Below are positions 16,249 through 26,470 of a stretch of DNA of 64,000 bases, one piece after another. Position 1 is the stretch's first letter; each line of letters opens with the position of its first letter. The stretch covers positions 1 through 64,000 of the forward strand of contig NZ_JBBPHP010000009.1 in assembly GCF_038039535.1 (NCBI RefSeq). Reading direction: 5' to 3'. The notes under the pieces were generated by a model, which saw only the letters and a program-made list of their open reading frames with translations, was not told the origin of the DNA and did not search any database. Position numbers and translations under genes: made by a program. This stretch comes from Catalinimonas sp038039535. Its GTDB lineage: Bacteria; Bacteroidota; Bacteroidia; Cytophagales; Cyclobacteriaceae.

Positions 16249-17982
16249 ATGATCAAAATTAAATCCCTGTGCGCTTTTCTGTGGACTGTTATCCCCCTTT
16301 ATTTACTTACAGCCTGCGGTGAAGATAGTTTACAATTTGCCATTTCCTTTCCTGACTCATTGAGTGAAGAAGCCCTGGATGGCAGAATATTGCTACTGAT
16401 CTCCGATAACAATGAGGCCGAACCTCGCTTTCAGATTAGTGATGGACCAGATACAAAGCTAGTTTTTGGAATAGATGTGAATGAGTTGAAAGCCGGGGAT
16501 GAAGCAATCATTTCTGATACAGTTTTTGGTTATCCGCTGGAATCGCTCAATGAAATTCCTGCCGGAGAGTATTATGTTCAGGCTTTGCTGCACAAATACG
16601 AGACTTTCAACCTTTCCAATGGCCATACCGTTAAGTTGCCCATGGACCAGGGCGAGGGTCAGCAGTGGAACCGATCTCCCAGTAACTACTACAGCACCCC
16701 CCAAAAAGTATACATTGATCCAGCAGAAAAAGAAACCATACATATCAGCCTTGACAATGAAATTCCTCCTATTGAGGAACCTGAAGACACTGAATACATC
16801 AAGCACATCAAGATAGAGAGTGAGTTGCTCAGTGAGTTTTGGGGACGTCCTATGTATCTGGGTGCGCATGTGCTGCTCCCTGAAGGTTTTGAAGAGCACC
16901 CCAACGCCCATTATCCATTAGCCATATTTCATGGCCACTTTCCCTATACGTTTGAGGGCTTTCGTACCGAGCCTCCTGACCCAAACCTGGAACCGGATTA
17001 TAGCGAACGTTTTGACCTGGAGGGCTATAATAAAATTCAGCAGCAGGAGGCCTATGACTTCTATAAAACTTGGACCGGACCGGATTTTCCCCGCATGATC
17101 ATCATTGAGATACAACATCAGAATCCTTATTATGATGACAGCTATGCTGTAAACTCTGCTAACCTTGGTCCTTATGGGGATGCCATTACTTACGAACTTA
17201 TACCCTACATTGAGCGGCAGTTCCGAGGTATCGGAGAAGGTTGGGCACGCTTTCTCTATGGCGGCTCCACCGGAGGCTGGGAAGCCCTGGCCGCGCAGGT
17301 GATGTACCCAGAAGAATATAACGGTTGTTTTGCTGCCTGCCCCGATCCTATTGACTTCAGAGCATATACGGTAGTGGATATCTACCAGGATTCTAATGCC
17401 TATTACCTACCCAGCAAATACAAAAAAACACTACGCCCCGGTCATCGCGACTATCTGGGGCATGTGAGTTCAACTTTGCAGGATATGAATTATAAAGAAC
17501 TTGCACTTGGCACCAATAGTCGCTCAGGGCAGCAGTGGGATATCTGGCAGGCGGTTTATTCCCCTACTGGTCCGGATGGATACCCTAAACCAATCTGGGA
17601 TAAGCGCAGCGGAAAAATTGATCATAGCGTAGCCGAGTACTGGAAAGAGAATTATGATCTGCGGCACATCCTGGAACGTGACTGGGATCAGCTTGGACCT
17701 GAGCTTGAAGGAAAAATTCATATCTACTGTGGTGATATGGACAATTACTACCTGAACAATGCAGTGATGCTGATGGAAGATTTTCTGGAAAATACTGAAA
17801 ACCCATACTATGATGGTGAGGTAGCTTACGGTGATGGTGCCGAACACTGCTGGAATGGTGACCCGGAATTACCCAATGCTATATCACGGCTCCGGTATAA
17901 TACCATGTATGTTCCAAAAATTCTTGAACGTATAGAGGAGTCTGCTCCTGAAGGCGCTGACCTAAGCAGCTGGAGATACTAA
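16249..17982 (+). CDS. Secreted alpha/beta-hydrolase (esterase D-like) lipoprotein
   Basis: The 577-residue protein has a lipoprotein signal peptide ending LLTAC|G (Cys at about residue 23). Residues 25-170 form an Ig-like domain. The hydrolase part (about 190-570) holds the nucleophile motif GGSTGGWEALA and ends near a catalytic His in GAEHCWNGDPE. This order fits the PF00756 (esterase D/ferulic acid esterase) group. It probably releases acyl or feruloyl groups from extracellular polymers at the outer membrane. A terminator follows. Confidence 0.85.
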   Translation: MIKIKSLCAFLWTVIPLYLLTACGEDSLQFAISFPDSLSEEALDGRILLLISDNNEAEPRFQISDGPDTKLVFGIDVNELKAGDEAIISDTVFGYPLESLNEIPAGEYYVQALLHKYETFNLSNGHTVKLPMDQGEGQQWNRSPSNYYSTPQKVYIDPAEKETIHISLDNEIPPIEEPEDTEYIKHIKIESELLSEFWGRPMYLGAHVLLPEGFEEHPNAHYPLAIFHGHFPYTFEGFRTEPPDPNLEPDYSERFDLEGYNKIQQQEAYDFYKTWTGPDFPRMIIIEIQHQNPYYDDSYAVNSANLGPYGDAITYELIPYIERQFRGIGEGWARFLYGGSTGGWEALAAQVMYPEEYNGCFAACPDPIDFRAYTVVDIYQDSNAYYLPSKYKKTLRPGHRDYLGHVSSTLQDMNYKELALGTNSRSGQQWDIWQAVYSPTGPDGYPKPIWDKRSGKIDHSVAEYWKENYDLRHILERDWDQLGPELEGKIHIYCGDMDNYYLNNAVMLMEDFLENTENPYYDGEVAYGDGAEHCWNGDPELPNAISRLRYNTMYVPKILERIEESAPEGADLSSWRY

Positions 17983-17996
17983 CAAAACTCATAAAA

Positions 17997-18022
17997 TAGC
18001 CGACTAAACGATTAGTCGGCTA
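17997..18022. terminator. Convergent terminator TAGCCGACTAA/TTAGTCGGCTA
   Basis: An 11-bp perfect stem with a 4-base loop lies between the esterase and the lipoprotein on the other strand. It is followed by a short A/T stretch on each side. Confidence 0.75.
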
Positions 18023-18045
18023 CTTAATTTAGAAAAACTTAACAA

Positions 18046-19647
18046 CTACCTTATTTTTGAATGCTTTTCCATTCTCTTTTTATTAAAAACCTCATGCTCT
18101 TTATCTTGAGAAATTTTTGCATTTGGATTGTCAAACTCAAAAATTAAGAACTCATAGTCAATAATATCATTATCGTAATGGTAAGTCTCTTTCACAAATT
18201 CATTTAAAGAAGAAATACCTTTATAATCATAAAACATGATCTCTTCGTGTACAAAGTTATCTTTACTCTCGCTTAATAAAGAGTACCTATTGATAATTGC
18301 TTCAGGTATAGACATTTTTTTTGCTTCAACCTTTCCTTCACTAATATCTGAATCAATATACCAATAAACATTTTTTAATTCAGTATCTGTTCTATATCTA
18401 TACCTCCAAAGATTACTACAAAAATCTCCTTCAAAGTTCACTTGCGATGAAAAAGATTCCATACTGTTATCGGTTATTTCATAACTTACTTCTGGAATAG
18501 TAAGTATTTCATCTGGCTTTGCCAGTTCAGTTTTGTAATAAAAGTAGTTATCATTTCTTATGGAGATTCCATATCTATAGCCTTCAAATGTTTCCCCTGG
18601 TACATACATTGAAAGAGAAGATAGATTTCCAGAAAAAGAGTTCCGCATCACTTCATATACTTCTGAATTTTTGTAACGGCCTCTTATGTTATAAAAAACT
18701 GAGCTGTTAGGAGGAAGAGTAATATTTTGCCATAAATTCATAGGAATAAAATCTTCATTAATCAAATTATATTCTTTTTCTGATTCAATTTCTGGAATCC
18801 AATGATATCTGGGAACAGTATTGTCAGTATAATTATGAATATACGTCAACACCCTAGCAGGCTCTTTGGCAATCTTATAAATGTTATTTCTGATAATACT
18901 ATCACTATCATTGTAAATTCTATTAAATGTAATATGTGATATATTATGTGTAGCTGTACCAACCCTTTCTTCTTGACTATTGGAAAAATTTATAGTCGCT
19001 GTACCAATACTATCTTTACTATTTTGGTTTCCTTTAAGTGTCCAGCTTTCAGGATATAGGTTTTGCATTTGCAAAATGTCAATTGCTTCATTCTCAGTAT
19101 CATACATATTTCTACTGATGACCATTACATTGATTTTATCTTCTAAATAATCATCAGGTCTAGCAAAAACATATTCCTCACTATTTTCAATCATAATGGT
19201 TTCTAGCACTTCACCTTCATGAGTCCCAACTACTATCCATTCTTCTTCATTGCTCTCCAAATAATTATCTCCTACACTCACTTTAAGCAATGAATTAAAA
19301 ATCTCAATATCCTGGCTGGCTTCCGTTTGATTTCCTCCTCCATCATAGGCAAGAACTTTAAGCTCATACATCCCATCTTCATACTGTTTGCTATTAAAAT
19401 CAAGCTCATATGGAGCTTCGGTATCTTCTCCTAATAATTCATCATCTAAGTAAAACTCTACTTTTGAAACAAGGTGATCATCGGTTACATCTGCCTTTAC
19501 TGACACACCCAGCCAAAGCTTAGTATCTAGCATAGGTGAAGTAATGCTAATATCAGGTGCCACGGTATCCTGTATTTCTTCTTCACAAGAGGCCACAAAG
19601 CATGAAAGCGCTAATGCATAATAGCCCATCCAGTTCCTTTTAATCAT
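18046..19647 (-). CDS. Lipoprotein with Ig-like (Big_7) domain, function unknown
   Basis: Starting at ATG 19647 (MIKRNWMGYYALALSCFVASC) gives 533 residues with a lipobox at VASC; the upstream in-frame extension is not signal-like. Residues about 30-115 form an Ig-like domain of the PF17957 type (ISITSPMLDTKLWLGVSV, VEFYLDDELLGEDTEAPY, DGMYELKVLAYDGGGN). The remaining 400 residues are beta-rich, of low G+C and unrecognised. It should be exposed on the outer membrane. The composition is more A+T-rich than its neighbours, which may indicate acquisition from elsewhere. Confidence 0.75.
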   Translation of the reverse strand: MIKRNWMGYYALALSCFVASCEEEIQDTVAPDISITSPMLDTKLWLGVSVKADVTDDHLVSKVEFYLDDELLGEDTEAPYELDFNSKQYEDGMYELKVLAYDGGGNQTEASQDIEIFNSLLKVSVGDNYLESNEEEWIVVGTHEGEVLETIMIENSEEYVFARPDDYLEDKINVMVISRNMYDTENEAIDILQMQNLYPESWTLKGNQNSKDSIGTATINFSNSQEERVGTATHNISHITFNRIYNDSDSIIRNNIYKIAKEPARVLTYIHNYTDNTVPRYHWIPEIESEKEYNLINEDFIPMNLWQNITLPPNSSVFYNIRGRYKNSEVYEVMRNSFSGNLSSLSMYVPGETFEGYRYGISIRNDNYFYYKTELAKPDEILTIPEVSYEITDNSMESFSSQVNFEGDFCSNLWRYRYRTDTELKNVYWYIDSDISEGKVEAKKMSIPEAIINRYSLLSESKDNFVHEEIMFYDYKGISSLNEFVKETYHYDNDIIDYEFLIFEFDNPNAKISQDKEHEVFNKKRMEKHSKIR

Positions 19648-19957
19648 CTTTAATCGTTTATGGAGGTATAAAATATAAGCGGCTAAAATTAACACTATGA
19701 GAAAGAGTAATTTGTCTCTTATTAAGTGTATGCTACCTGTGTAATATATGAGAAGCTCATGCGCAAATCGGATAATCAAGATAAGCTCAACATAAAGGTT
19801 TTCTAACCTCTTTTAGCATGATAACAGCAAATATCCATTGAGTAGCTTTTGCAGAAGTTTTTACTGGAGCTAAAAAAATTCTACTTCATACGAGGTTTTC
19901 AGTGCCGCTATAGAAACAAAGTAATGCCCTTTCTGGATATACATAAAAGCCGTTCTA

Positions 19958-20761
19958 ATGAAATTTCAATTTTTTAAACTGAGTTGTGTAATTGTATTTT
20001 TACTATTATTGACTTTAACTTCCTGTACCGAAGATGAGGAAAACCCGGTGCTACAGTTGGAACTCCCAGCTTTTGATAGAATTAATGTTGCCCAGAATAT
20101 TATTGTCAATATTCGTTCAGGCGAGCAAAGAGTGGAACTTAGCGGCCTGGGACCTCTTGAAGGCGTTGAAGTAACAGTGGTAGATGAAGAGCTGAATATT
20201 TATAATCCTGATGAGGCTATCGTGAATGATGTGGTAGCTGACATTTGGGTGCCAGAACTTGTACAGCTCATTTGCCGAGAAAACAGCATCACTTATTTTC
20301 CTGAAAATTTTAGTAGTAATAGTGACGAGCTTACCATATTGAGCAGAAATTCTGCTATCATAAAGGCGGAACAAAGCTTTACTTACGATTCAGTTTATTT
20401 TGGCTTGCGCGATGCCGCGACCCTTGAAATTGCTGATCTTCAAAGCAGAGAAACATCTGCTGATTTACGTAACAATACCCGCGGCAATATTCAGGGATTT
20501 ACTGAGCGCTTTAGCTTAGTGATGAACGATGGCGCGCAATTTAATCTTGACTTTCCTGATCCCACTATTGAGTTTATTGAACCTCTTGAGGCCCAACAGG
20601 TCATGGTTACTGCCCGAAATGGTGCATATGCCTGGGTTTTCCCTACCAGTACACTGGATGTTACTGTAAGCGATGGAAGTATCGTCTATTACAAAGGCGA
20701 ACCGTCCATCATCAATCAGAGCTTAAGTGGTGATGGGCAGTTGATAGAAAAAGACCAATAA
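19958..20761 (+). CDS. Head-GIN (DUF2807) lipoprotein
   Basis: This 267-residue protein has a lipobox (LTLTSC|T, Cys at about 23) and then a DUF2807-like right-handed beta-helix (LPAFDRINVAQNIIVNIRSGEQ, VEVTVVDEELNIYN, later GAYAWVFPTSTLDVTVSDGS). The head-GIN domain typically begins with this F-I-V-A pattern and is found in Bacteroidota surface proteins of unknown function. It is convergent with the amidohydrolase on the other strand. Confidence 0.8.
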   Translation: MKFQFFKLSCVIVFLLLLTLTSCTEDEENPVLQLELPAFDRINVAQNIIVNIRSGEQRVELSGLGPLEGVEVTVVDEELNIYNPDEAIVNDVVADIWVPELVQLICRENSITYFPENFSSNSDELTILSRNSAIIKAEQSFTYDSVYFGLRDAATLEIADLQSRETSADLRNNTRGNIQGFTERFSLVMNDGAQFNLDFPDPTIEFIEPLEAQQVMVTARNGAYAWVFPTSTLDVTVSDGSIVYYKGEPSIINQSLSGDGQLIEKDQ

Positions 20762-20774
20762 ACAACTATTCTGT

Positions 20775-22157
20775 TCACAGACTCTGGTTCTTTTGGGCGA
20801 TTTCTGCCAGTCGGCTCTCTATTTCCTCACGATTTAGCCAGCGTCCACGCACCATGACTCCTTCAGGATTTTTGATAGCCTCCAGACTTTCCAGCGGATT
20901 TGCGTTGATTAAGATCAGGTCTGCGCTGGCTCCTTCTGTAACTTCACCAAACTGACCTTCCATACCGAAAAATACTGCCGGATTGATGGTACCTATCTGT
21001 ATGGCTTCCAGAGGTGTGAGTCCGGACTGAAGCATTCCATTAAGTTCGTGGTGAATGGAAAAACCAGGAACATTAAATACCTGGGGCGCATCAGAGCCCA
21101 GTAATAATCCCTGGCCATTTTCATGCAGCTGATGAATCATCTCATGGCGTATGGCATTGAACTCCTCCCACTGTTCGGCACTGTAGTCAGCTCCTCCTAC
21201 TAATTGCGTTTTACTTTCTACCCAGTTGTCCAGCGTTGACTTGGGCATATATTGCATCTCGGGCGCTTCTGCCAGCATTTCGGCAGATTCGGGGGAAAAC
21301 CAGCGGTCAAACAACGCCTGGGTAGGTACCACCCATACTTCATTTTCATTACTCATCTGTACCAGATCGTCTATCATGGAAGTGTCTGCCAGGCTGGTGA
21401 AATTGTAGCCAAAAAAACCATTTTCATCAGGCTGTACATTAGCACTTTCGGGAACTAAGCCTTCCAGAAAACCATCCACATGATCTACTGAGGCATAGCC
21501 GCTTTCCAGTGCCCTGCGGATTCCCACATCCACCGACACATGACCGGCAAATGGAATTCCTACCTCATTGGCAGTATTCACAATTTCATTAAATACCTCT
21601 AATTTGATGCCGGGATGAAGCTTCAGGAAATCATAACCTGCTTCTTTAGCGCTTTGTACTTTTTCCCTGGCCTGCTCTACAGTCTGCACTGTGTTGCCAT
21701 TGAAAGAAGGACTGGAAGTAAATATCCGCGGACTTAGAATTGCATTATTCTTTGCCTGCTCCCTGAGTTCCAGATGGATAGGGTGCCCCAACATTCCCCG
21801 GATGGTCGTTACCCCATTGGAGAGGTATAAAAAAAGAGTCTGGTCAATCAGCTCCCTGCTTTGAGGTGGTGAAGGGATATGGGCATGCATCTCAGCCAGG
21901 CCAGGCATCAGATATTTTCCACTGCCGTCAATTATCTCTACACCTTCCGGCCACTCTGCTTCCTGCGCAAGTATCTGACTGATCCTCCCCGAGTCAATTA
22001 CTACAAATTGCCCTTCATCAATGCTGCCTTCGCGAACATCCACTACATTTACATTACTAATGACTGTGGAAGTGTTGCTGATATTGGTACTTTCTTGGGC
22101 AGCTTCCTGGGCAGTACAGGCAATGATGGGTAAGAAAAGCAAAAATAGATATTTCAT
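20775..22157 (-). CDS. Amidohydrolase-family lipoprotein
   Basis: The 460-residue protein starts with a lipobox-like signal (LFLPIIAC|T). It carries an amidohydrolase_1 domain (PF01979-like): metal-binding HAH in MPGLAEMHAHIPSP, YASVDHVDGFLEG with further His, and GSDAPQVFNVPG with the metal-binding Asp. The C-terminal part ends GASADLILINANPLESLEAI. It lacks the long two-domain form seen at 60.5 kb. It probably hydrolyses a cyclic amide or imine; the substrate is unknown. Confidence 0.85.
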   Translation of the reverse strand: MKYLFLLFLPIIACTAQEAAQESTNISNTSTVISNVNVVDVREGSIDEGQFVVIDSGRISQILAQEAEWPEGVEIIDGSGKYLMPGLAEMHAHIPSPPQSRELIDQTLFLYLSNGVTTIRGMLGHPIHLELREQAKNNAILSPRIFTSSPSFNGNTVQTVEQAREKVQSAKEAGYDFLKLHPGIKLEVFNEIVNTANEVGIPFAGHVSVDVGIRRALESGYASVDHVDGFLEGLVPESANVQPDENGFFGYNFTSLADTSMIDDLVQMSNENEVWVVPTQALFDRWFSPESAEMLAEAPEMQYMPKSTLDNWVESKTQLVGGADYSAEQWEEFNAIRHEMIHQLHENGQGLLLGSDAPQVFNVPGFSIHHELNGMLQSGLTPLEAIQIGTINPAVFFGMEGQFGEVTEGASADLILINANPLESLEAIKNPEGVMVRGRWLNREEIESRLAEIAQKNQSL

Positions 22158-22246
22158 AGGTGGTTGGTTTTTGACTGGAGACTGATAGATGAATTTAATA
22201 ATTTTAGCAGATAAAAAGCTGAATACGACCTACTACATGAACATTA

Positions 22247-23320
22247 CTATTCTATCAGGCCCAGCTTTTTGGCTCGCTGCTCCCACTTTTGGCGGGCATA
22301 GCTTTGCAGATCGGATATGGAATCTGTTTCATCCATAATCTCCAATCCGAAGAGCGTTTCAATGACATCTTCCAGCGTGACAAGCCCCATCAGCCCTCCG
22401 TATTCATCAACCACTACTGCAAGGTGCTCTCGCTTTTCATTCAGTGTTTCAAATACTTTGCGCAGCGGTGTATGATTCCAGATCATGCTCACCTCTCTGC
22501 TGATATTCTTCAACAACTCATCCGATTTGCCATCCACCAGGTTGGATAAGAGATCATCCTTCAGCAAGATTCCTGTCACCGTATCTTTACCCTCATCAAA
22601 CAAAGGAATACGCGAAAAATTCATAGGCTGATTGTTTTGATAATAATGCATCAGCGTCTGGTTCTCTTCCGCCATCACCATCACTGTTCGGGGTGTCATC
22701 ACATCTTCAGCGGTCAATTCGTCAAATTGCAGGATATTTTTGATCAGTTTATAGTCACCTTCGTCAAAAGCACCGCTATCATTGGCTACCTCAGTCATGG
22801 CAGCAAAATCCTGCCGGCTGAATACACTCTTGTCTTTGTCCTTTTTCAGAATTTTGGTGAGTTGATTACTCAACCATACAAAAGGGGTAAGAACCCACAT
22901 GAGCACTCTCAGTGCACGTGCAGTTAATGGGGCAAGACTTTTCCAGTTGTTGGCCCCAATGGTCTTAGGAATGATTTCCGAAAGGAATAAGATTGCCAGG
23001 GTCATGAGGGTCGCAATCAGCGATTCATAAGTCATCTCAAAACCTAACACATTAAAATAGCTGGAACCGTATAGTTTGCCAGCCTGTGCTCCTACCCCAA
23101 TGGCCCCGACTGTATGGGCGAAGGTGTTGAGGGTAAGAATTGCAGATAAGGGCTTATCAATATCTTCTTTGAGAGAAGCCAGTAATTTTCCGGTAGCGGG
23201 TGCCTCCTGCTCTTTTCTTTTGATGTAAGATGGGGTCACACTGAGTAAGACTGCTTCCCAAACGGAGCATAAAAATGAAAAGAAGATTGACAGCAGAAAA
23301 AATCCAATAAGTATGGTCAT
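22247..23320 (-). CDS. CNNM/CorC-like DUF21 + CBS-pair membrane protein
   Basis: This 357-residue protein has an N-terminal DUF21 region with about four membrane segments (MTILIGFFLLSIFFSFLCSVWEA; PKTIGANNW) and a C-terminal CBS pair (about 200-330: DVMTPRTVMVMAEENQTLM, IPLFDEGKDTVTGILLKDDLL, LAVVVDEYGGLMGLVTLEDVIETLFG). The usual CorC C-terminal domain is missing, as the protein ends soon after the second CBS. The family transports magnesium or cobalt, or regulates such transport. Confidence 0.88.
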   Translation of the reverse strand: MTILIGFFLLSIFFSFLCSVWEAVLLSVTPSYIKRKEQEAPATGKLLASLKEDIDKPLSAILTLNTFAHTVGAIGVGAQAGKLYGSSYFNVLGFEMTYESLIATLMTLAILFLSEIIPKTIGANNWKSLAPLTARALRVLMWVLTPFVWLSNQLTKILKKDKDKSVFSRQDFAAMTEVANDSGAFDEGDYKLIKNILQFDELTAEDVMTPRTVMVMAEENQTLMHYYQNNQPMNFSRIPLFDEGKDTVTGILLKDDLLSNLVDGKSDELLKNISREVSMIWNHTPLRKVFETLNEKREHLAVVVDEYGGLMGLVTLEDVIETLFGLEIMDETDSISDLQSYARQKWEQRAKKLGLIE

Positions 23321-23344
23321 GCCAAAAGGTAATATTTTTTTATA

Positions 23345-23377
23345 TAAATGTAGCTTTGCTGAGGAATGTTTTGCAAA
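23345..23377 (-). promoter_or_regulatory. Promoter of the CNNM/CorC-like gene
   Basis: On the minus strand TTTG (about 23374-23377), a 21-base spacer and TACATTTA (about 23345-23352) resemble the Bacteroidota TTTG-N19-21-TAnnTTTG promoter with one mismatch. It ends about 25 bases before the start codon. Confidence 0.4.
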
Positions 23378-23533
23378 TCAACATTACAAAACATAGTAAG
23401 AGACTTGCCCTGAGTTTGACACCGATTAGCCTCCCTTCCTGCTTCGGAATGATTAAACAAAGCAGAAGAAAACCCGGTACTTGTAAAATTTGCCCAAAAG
23501 CAATATACTAGTACATAACAATAACCTATCACT

Positions 23534-24310
23534 ATGAGTCACTACCTGCAAGAACTTGGCGTGCAGCCTGATACCCTCACTGCTGAAGAAAAAGCATTTC
23601 TGGATGACAACGGTTATCTCTCCTTGGGAAAACTTCTGTCTGATCAGCAACTGGATGACATCCGCAATGTTATTCAACGATTGATGGAAGCAGAAGGTGA
23701 ACAGGCGGGATTTGAACTGGCTGAGTCTAAATACATACGTCACCCTAAAGAAGAAGGTGCCGAGCGACTTGCTGACCTGGTCAACAAAGACCCTCTGTTT
23801 GATATTTTCTATACTCACCCCAGGGTGTTGGCAGCTGTAGCACAGGTAGTAGGCAAGGAACTTAAACTTTCCTCATTAAACTATCGCGGTGCCCTGCCGG
23901 GTTATGGTCAGCAGAAGTTGCACGTAGACTGGCACGAAACCGTTGCTCCCGGCGATTTTAAAGTCTGTAATTCCATCTGGCTGCTTGATGATTTTTCTGC
24001 CGCTAATGGTGCTACCCGCTTAGTAGCCGGAACCCACAAGAATGGTAAGCTCCCTCAAGATGAACTGGAAGATCAGATGGCGACACATCCTGAGGAAATT
24101 GTCATTGAAGCTCCTGCCGGAACGGTGGTGATCTTCAATTCTCATACCTGGCATGGGGGCACCACCAATCGCACTGATAAAGTAAGACGGGCAGTACACA
24201 GTTATTACTGTCGCCGTGACCAGCCCCAGCAAATTGACCAGAGCCGCTACATCCTACCTGAAACCCGAGCCAGACTTAGTAAAGCGGCTATAGAAGTACT
24301 GGCGGTGTAA
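23534..24310 (+). CDS. Phytanoyl-CoA dioxygenase (PhyH) family protein
   Basis: The 258-residue protein is a 2-oxoglutarate/Fe(II)-dependent dioxygenase. Fe ligands appear as HxD in LHVDWHE (about residues 134-139) and a distal His in NSHTWHGGTTN, with an Arg in RRAVHSYY for 2-oxoglutarate. The start gives a DDNGYLSLGKLL opening typical of PhyH proteins. It probably hydroxylates a small molecule; no partner genes are evident nearby. Confidence 0.85.
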   Translation: MSHYLQELGVQPDTLTAEEKAFLDDNGYLSLGKLLSDQQLDDIRNVIQRLMEAEGEQAGFELAESKYIRHPKEEGAERLADLVNKDPLFDIFYTHPRVLAAVAQVVGKELKLSSLNYRGALPGYGQQKLHVDWHETVAPGDFKVCNSIWLLDDFSAANGATRLVAGTHKNGKLPQDELEDQMATHPEEIVIEAPAGTVVIFNSHTWHGGTTNRTDKVRRAVHSYYCRRDQPQQIDQSRYILPETRARLSKAAIEVLAV

Positions 24311-24340
24311 GCAAATCATTGTGTTTTGATAAGCATATTC

Positions 24341-25726
24341 TTAAGCTTTTGCACCCCCAAAGATATTTTGCTCCAGATAGGCATTCCTGAATTTGCCTTC
24401 CGGATCATATTCATTTGCCAGATTGATGAAGTCAGGCATCCTTTCATATAAGGATGCCAAACGATCGGCAGACATCCGAAAAACCTTGCCCCAGTGCGGA
24501 CGGGCATCATAAGGCTGCAAAGCTTCCTCCAATGTAGGCAACAGTTGATGTAGCTTTTCTGTTTCCTGTTCCCAGGTAAAATGAAATGCTATACAATCTT
24601 GCTGGTAGCAGGGACTCATCCAATAGTTATCTGCGGCAATGCTGCGTATTTCGGAAATCATCAGTATAGGACCTACCTGATCTTTCAGTGCCTGTATGCT
24701 GCGAAAAGCCTCTACCGCATGCTGTTTGGGTACGAAGAATTCTGTTTGCAGCTCTTTACCACTGCTGGGTGTAAAGTTCATTCGGAAGTGCGGCATGCGC
24801 TCATACCAGGGACCGGCTACGCCCATCTGCTTGGTGCAGTTTTCAGCCGAGATCTCTATGATAGGATGTACATCTCTGTCGGCCAGCCTGGCGTCATAAA
24901 ACACTGGCTCAGCCGTTCCCGAAGGCACATCTTCTACTTTGCGTTTGATCCATACCTGATTGACCGTATTACTCTGCCAGTCGGTAAACAGACTCACACT
25001 GTAACCGGAAGCCATGATCTCATCAAAGTTTTCATGCAATTGTGCTACCGGCAGAGAGAGGTAAATATCCTGCCGCATCTCAAAGGTGGGTTGAATATCC
25101 AGTCCCAATCTGGTGACTGCACCTAATGCACCCAGGTTGACTACCGCTCCGTTGAATTTATCGCCGTCCGCTGCACGTGATAGTTTGATCAGTTCTCCAT
25201 CGGCTTTGATCATCTCTATAGTATTTACTGCCGTAGGCAGATTACCATTGTTTACGCCTGAACCGTGGGTAGCGGTAGCACTGGCTCCGGCTACTGAGAT
25301 ATGCGGTAAGGAGGCCAGATTGTGCAACGCATAGCCTCTTTCATCAAGATAGGGTGATAGTTCACCGTAGTTTACTCCTGCTTCAACATAGACTGTATTG
25401 GCATCTTCGTCAATGGTGATCTGCTTAAGCTGCTGCAATGACACCTGATTAGCCGTACTATCAGCGATGTCGTTGAAACAGTGCCGTGTGCCCAGAACTT
25501 TTACTTTGTCCAGGTCTCGGATGGTTTGCTGTAGTGCTTCTACATTTTGAGCTTCATAGAGTTTATCGGTGCTGTAGGTCAGGTTACCGGCCCAGTTTTT
25601 TCGTGCTTCCTGGCTCAATGCTGTTTGCTTTTGCTGTTCTGTGGTTGAATTACAAGAAATCATAGGCGTAAGTAAACCGCCAATAACAGTAGCGGAGGTG
25701 GTTTTAAGAAACTTTCTTTTTTCCAT
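24341..25726 (-). CDS. FAD-dependent sugar 1,4-lactone oxidase-like protein
   Basis: This 461-residue protein starts with a short signal (RKFLKTTSATVIGG; possible lipobox MISC|N). It has an FAD-binding (PF01565) domain (VKVLGTRHCFNDIADS, ISVAGASATATHGSG) and an ALO C-terminal domain (PF04030) ending with the conserved YDARPHWGKVF and NEYDPEGKFRN. The family oxidises L-gulono- or D-arabinono-1,4-lactone or related sugar alcohols. Secretion suggests action in the periplasm. Convergent with the PhyH gene. Confidence 0.85.
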   Translation of the reverse strand: MEKRKFLKTTSATVIGGLLTPMISCNSTTEQQKQTALSQEARKNWAGNLTYSTDKLYEAQNVEALQQTIRDLDKVKVLGTRHCFNDIADSTANQVSLQQLKQITIDEDANTVYVEAGVNYGELSPYLDERGYALHNLASLPHISVAGASATATHGSGVNNGNLPTAVNTIEMIKADGELIKLSRAADGDKFNGAVVNLGALGAVTRLGLDIQPTFEMRQDIYLSLPVAQLHENFDEIMASGYSVSLFTDWQSNTVNQVWIKRKVEDVPSGTAEPVFYDARLADRDVHPIIEISAENCTKQMGVAGPWYERMPHFRMNFTPSSGKELQTEFFVPKQHAVEAFRSIQALKDQVGPILMISEIRSIAADNYWMSPCYQQDCIAFHFTWEQETEKLHQLLPTLEEALQPYDARPHWGKVFRMSADRLASLYERMPDFINLANEYDPEGKFRNAYLEQNIFGGAKA

Positions 25727-25864
25727 GATGCTAGGCGGTTGTATGGCGAAGTAGTGTTGTCTTTACTCCCAATATAGCTATTTGAATGGAAAATCAAGGA
25801 GTAAGAATATTGGAAAAGCATTTTGTACCTTCCTTGGTGTCTCCACCAATGCACAACATACACT

Positions 25865-26470
25865 TTATTCAACATCCATTCTCCGAAAGGTAAGATTGAT
25901 CCTGGGCCGCTTTACCTTTTTGGTTTTGGGTAGTCTGTGCCACCAGTAGGTTTGGGTAGTGCCTTTCATCTCCAGCAGACTCCCATGTGCCAGTATGAGG
26001 AATACTGTTTGCTTACTGTCTTTGTGTTTGAAGGCAAATTTTCTTTCCGCACCCAGGCTGAGGGAGGCAATGCTACTATCTTTTGCAAGTGCCTTCTCAT
26101 CATCGCTATGCCAGGCCATACCTTCTTCTCCATCATGGTACAGATTCAACAAGCAGGAATTATAGCTTACTCCACACTGCTTCTCTACCAGTTGTTTGAG
26201 TTGCAATAATTCTTCTGTCCAGGCCAATGCCTGCTTGGTGGCGTTGGAATAGGTGTAGGAATAATCCCCGTCGGCGTACCAGGCTACCTTTCGTTTGGTG
26301 ATAATATGCTTGCCAAACATCACTGCCTCATCATGCTTCCAGGCAATGTGCTGCAACAGTTTTTCGTAATAACTATCCGCTTCCTCCGGGTCTAGCACAT
26401 GCCCATAATAATATACTTCACCATCATAGGGCAGATGGTTTATCATTTCTTCCTGACTAAATAAATCCAT
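25865..26470 (-). CDS. alkB: AlkB-like Fe(II)/2-oxoglutarate dioxygenase (DNA alkylation repair)
   Basis: The 201-residue protein has the AlkB core: HxD iron ligands in GMAWHSDDEKAL (about residues 120-131), a distal His in TYWWHRLPKT and the 2-oxoglutarate-binding RPRINLTFR. AlkB enzymes oxidise and remove methyl groups from 1-methyladenine and 3-methylcytosine in DNA. The gene overlaps the Ada metal-binding gene by 14 bp and is part of the alkylation-repair operon. Confidence 0.92.
   Translation of the reverse strand: MDLFSQEEMINHLPYDGEVYYYGHVLDPEEADSYYEKLLQHIAWKHDEAVMFGKHIITKRKVAWYADGDYSYTYSNATKQALAWTEELLQLKQLVEKQCGVSYNSCLLNLYHDGEEGMAWHSDDEKALAKDSSIASLSLGAERKFAFKHKDSKQTVFLILAHGSLLEMKGTTQTYWWHRLPKTKKVKRPRINLTFRRMDVE

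Noticed and set aside
23317..23532. Minus-strand frame of 71 residues upstream of the CNNM/CorC-like gene
   Set aside because: It covers a promoter region, starts with GTG and has no recognisable features.
25834..25849. Small hairpin TTGGTG/CACCAA
   Set aside because: Only six base pairs and no T-run; probably chance.
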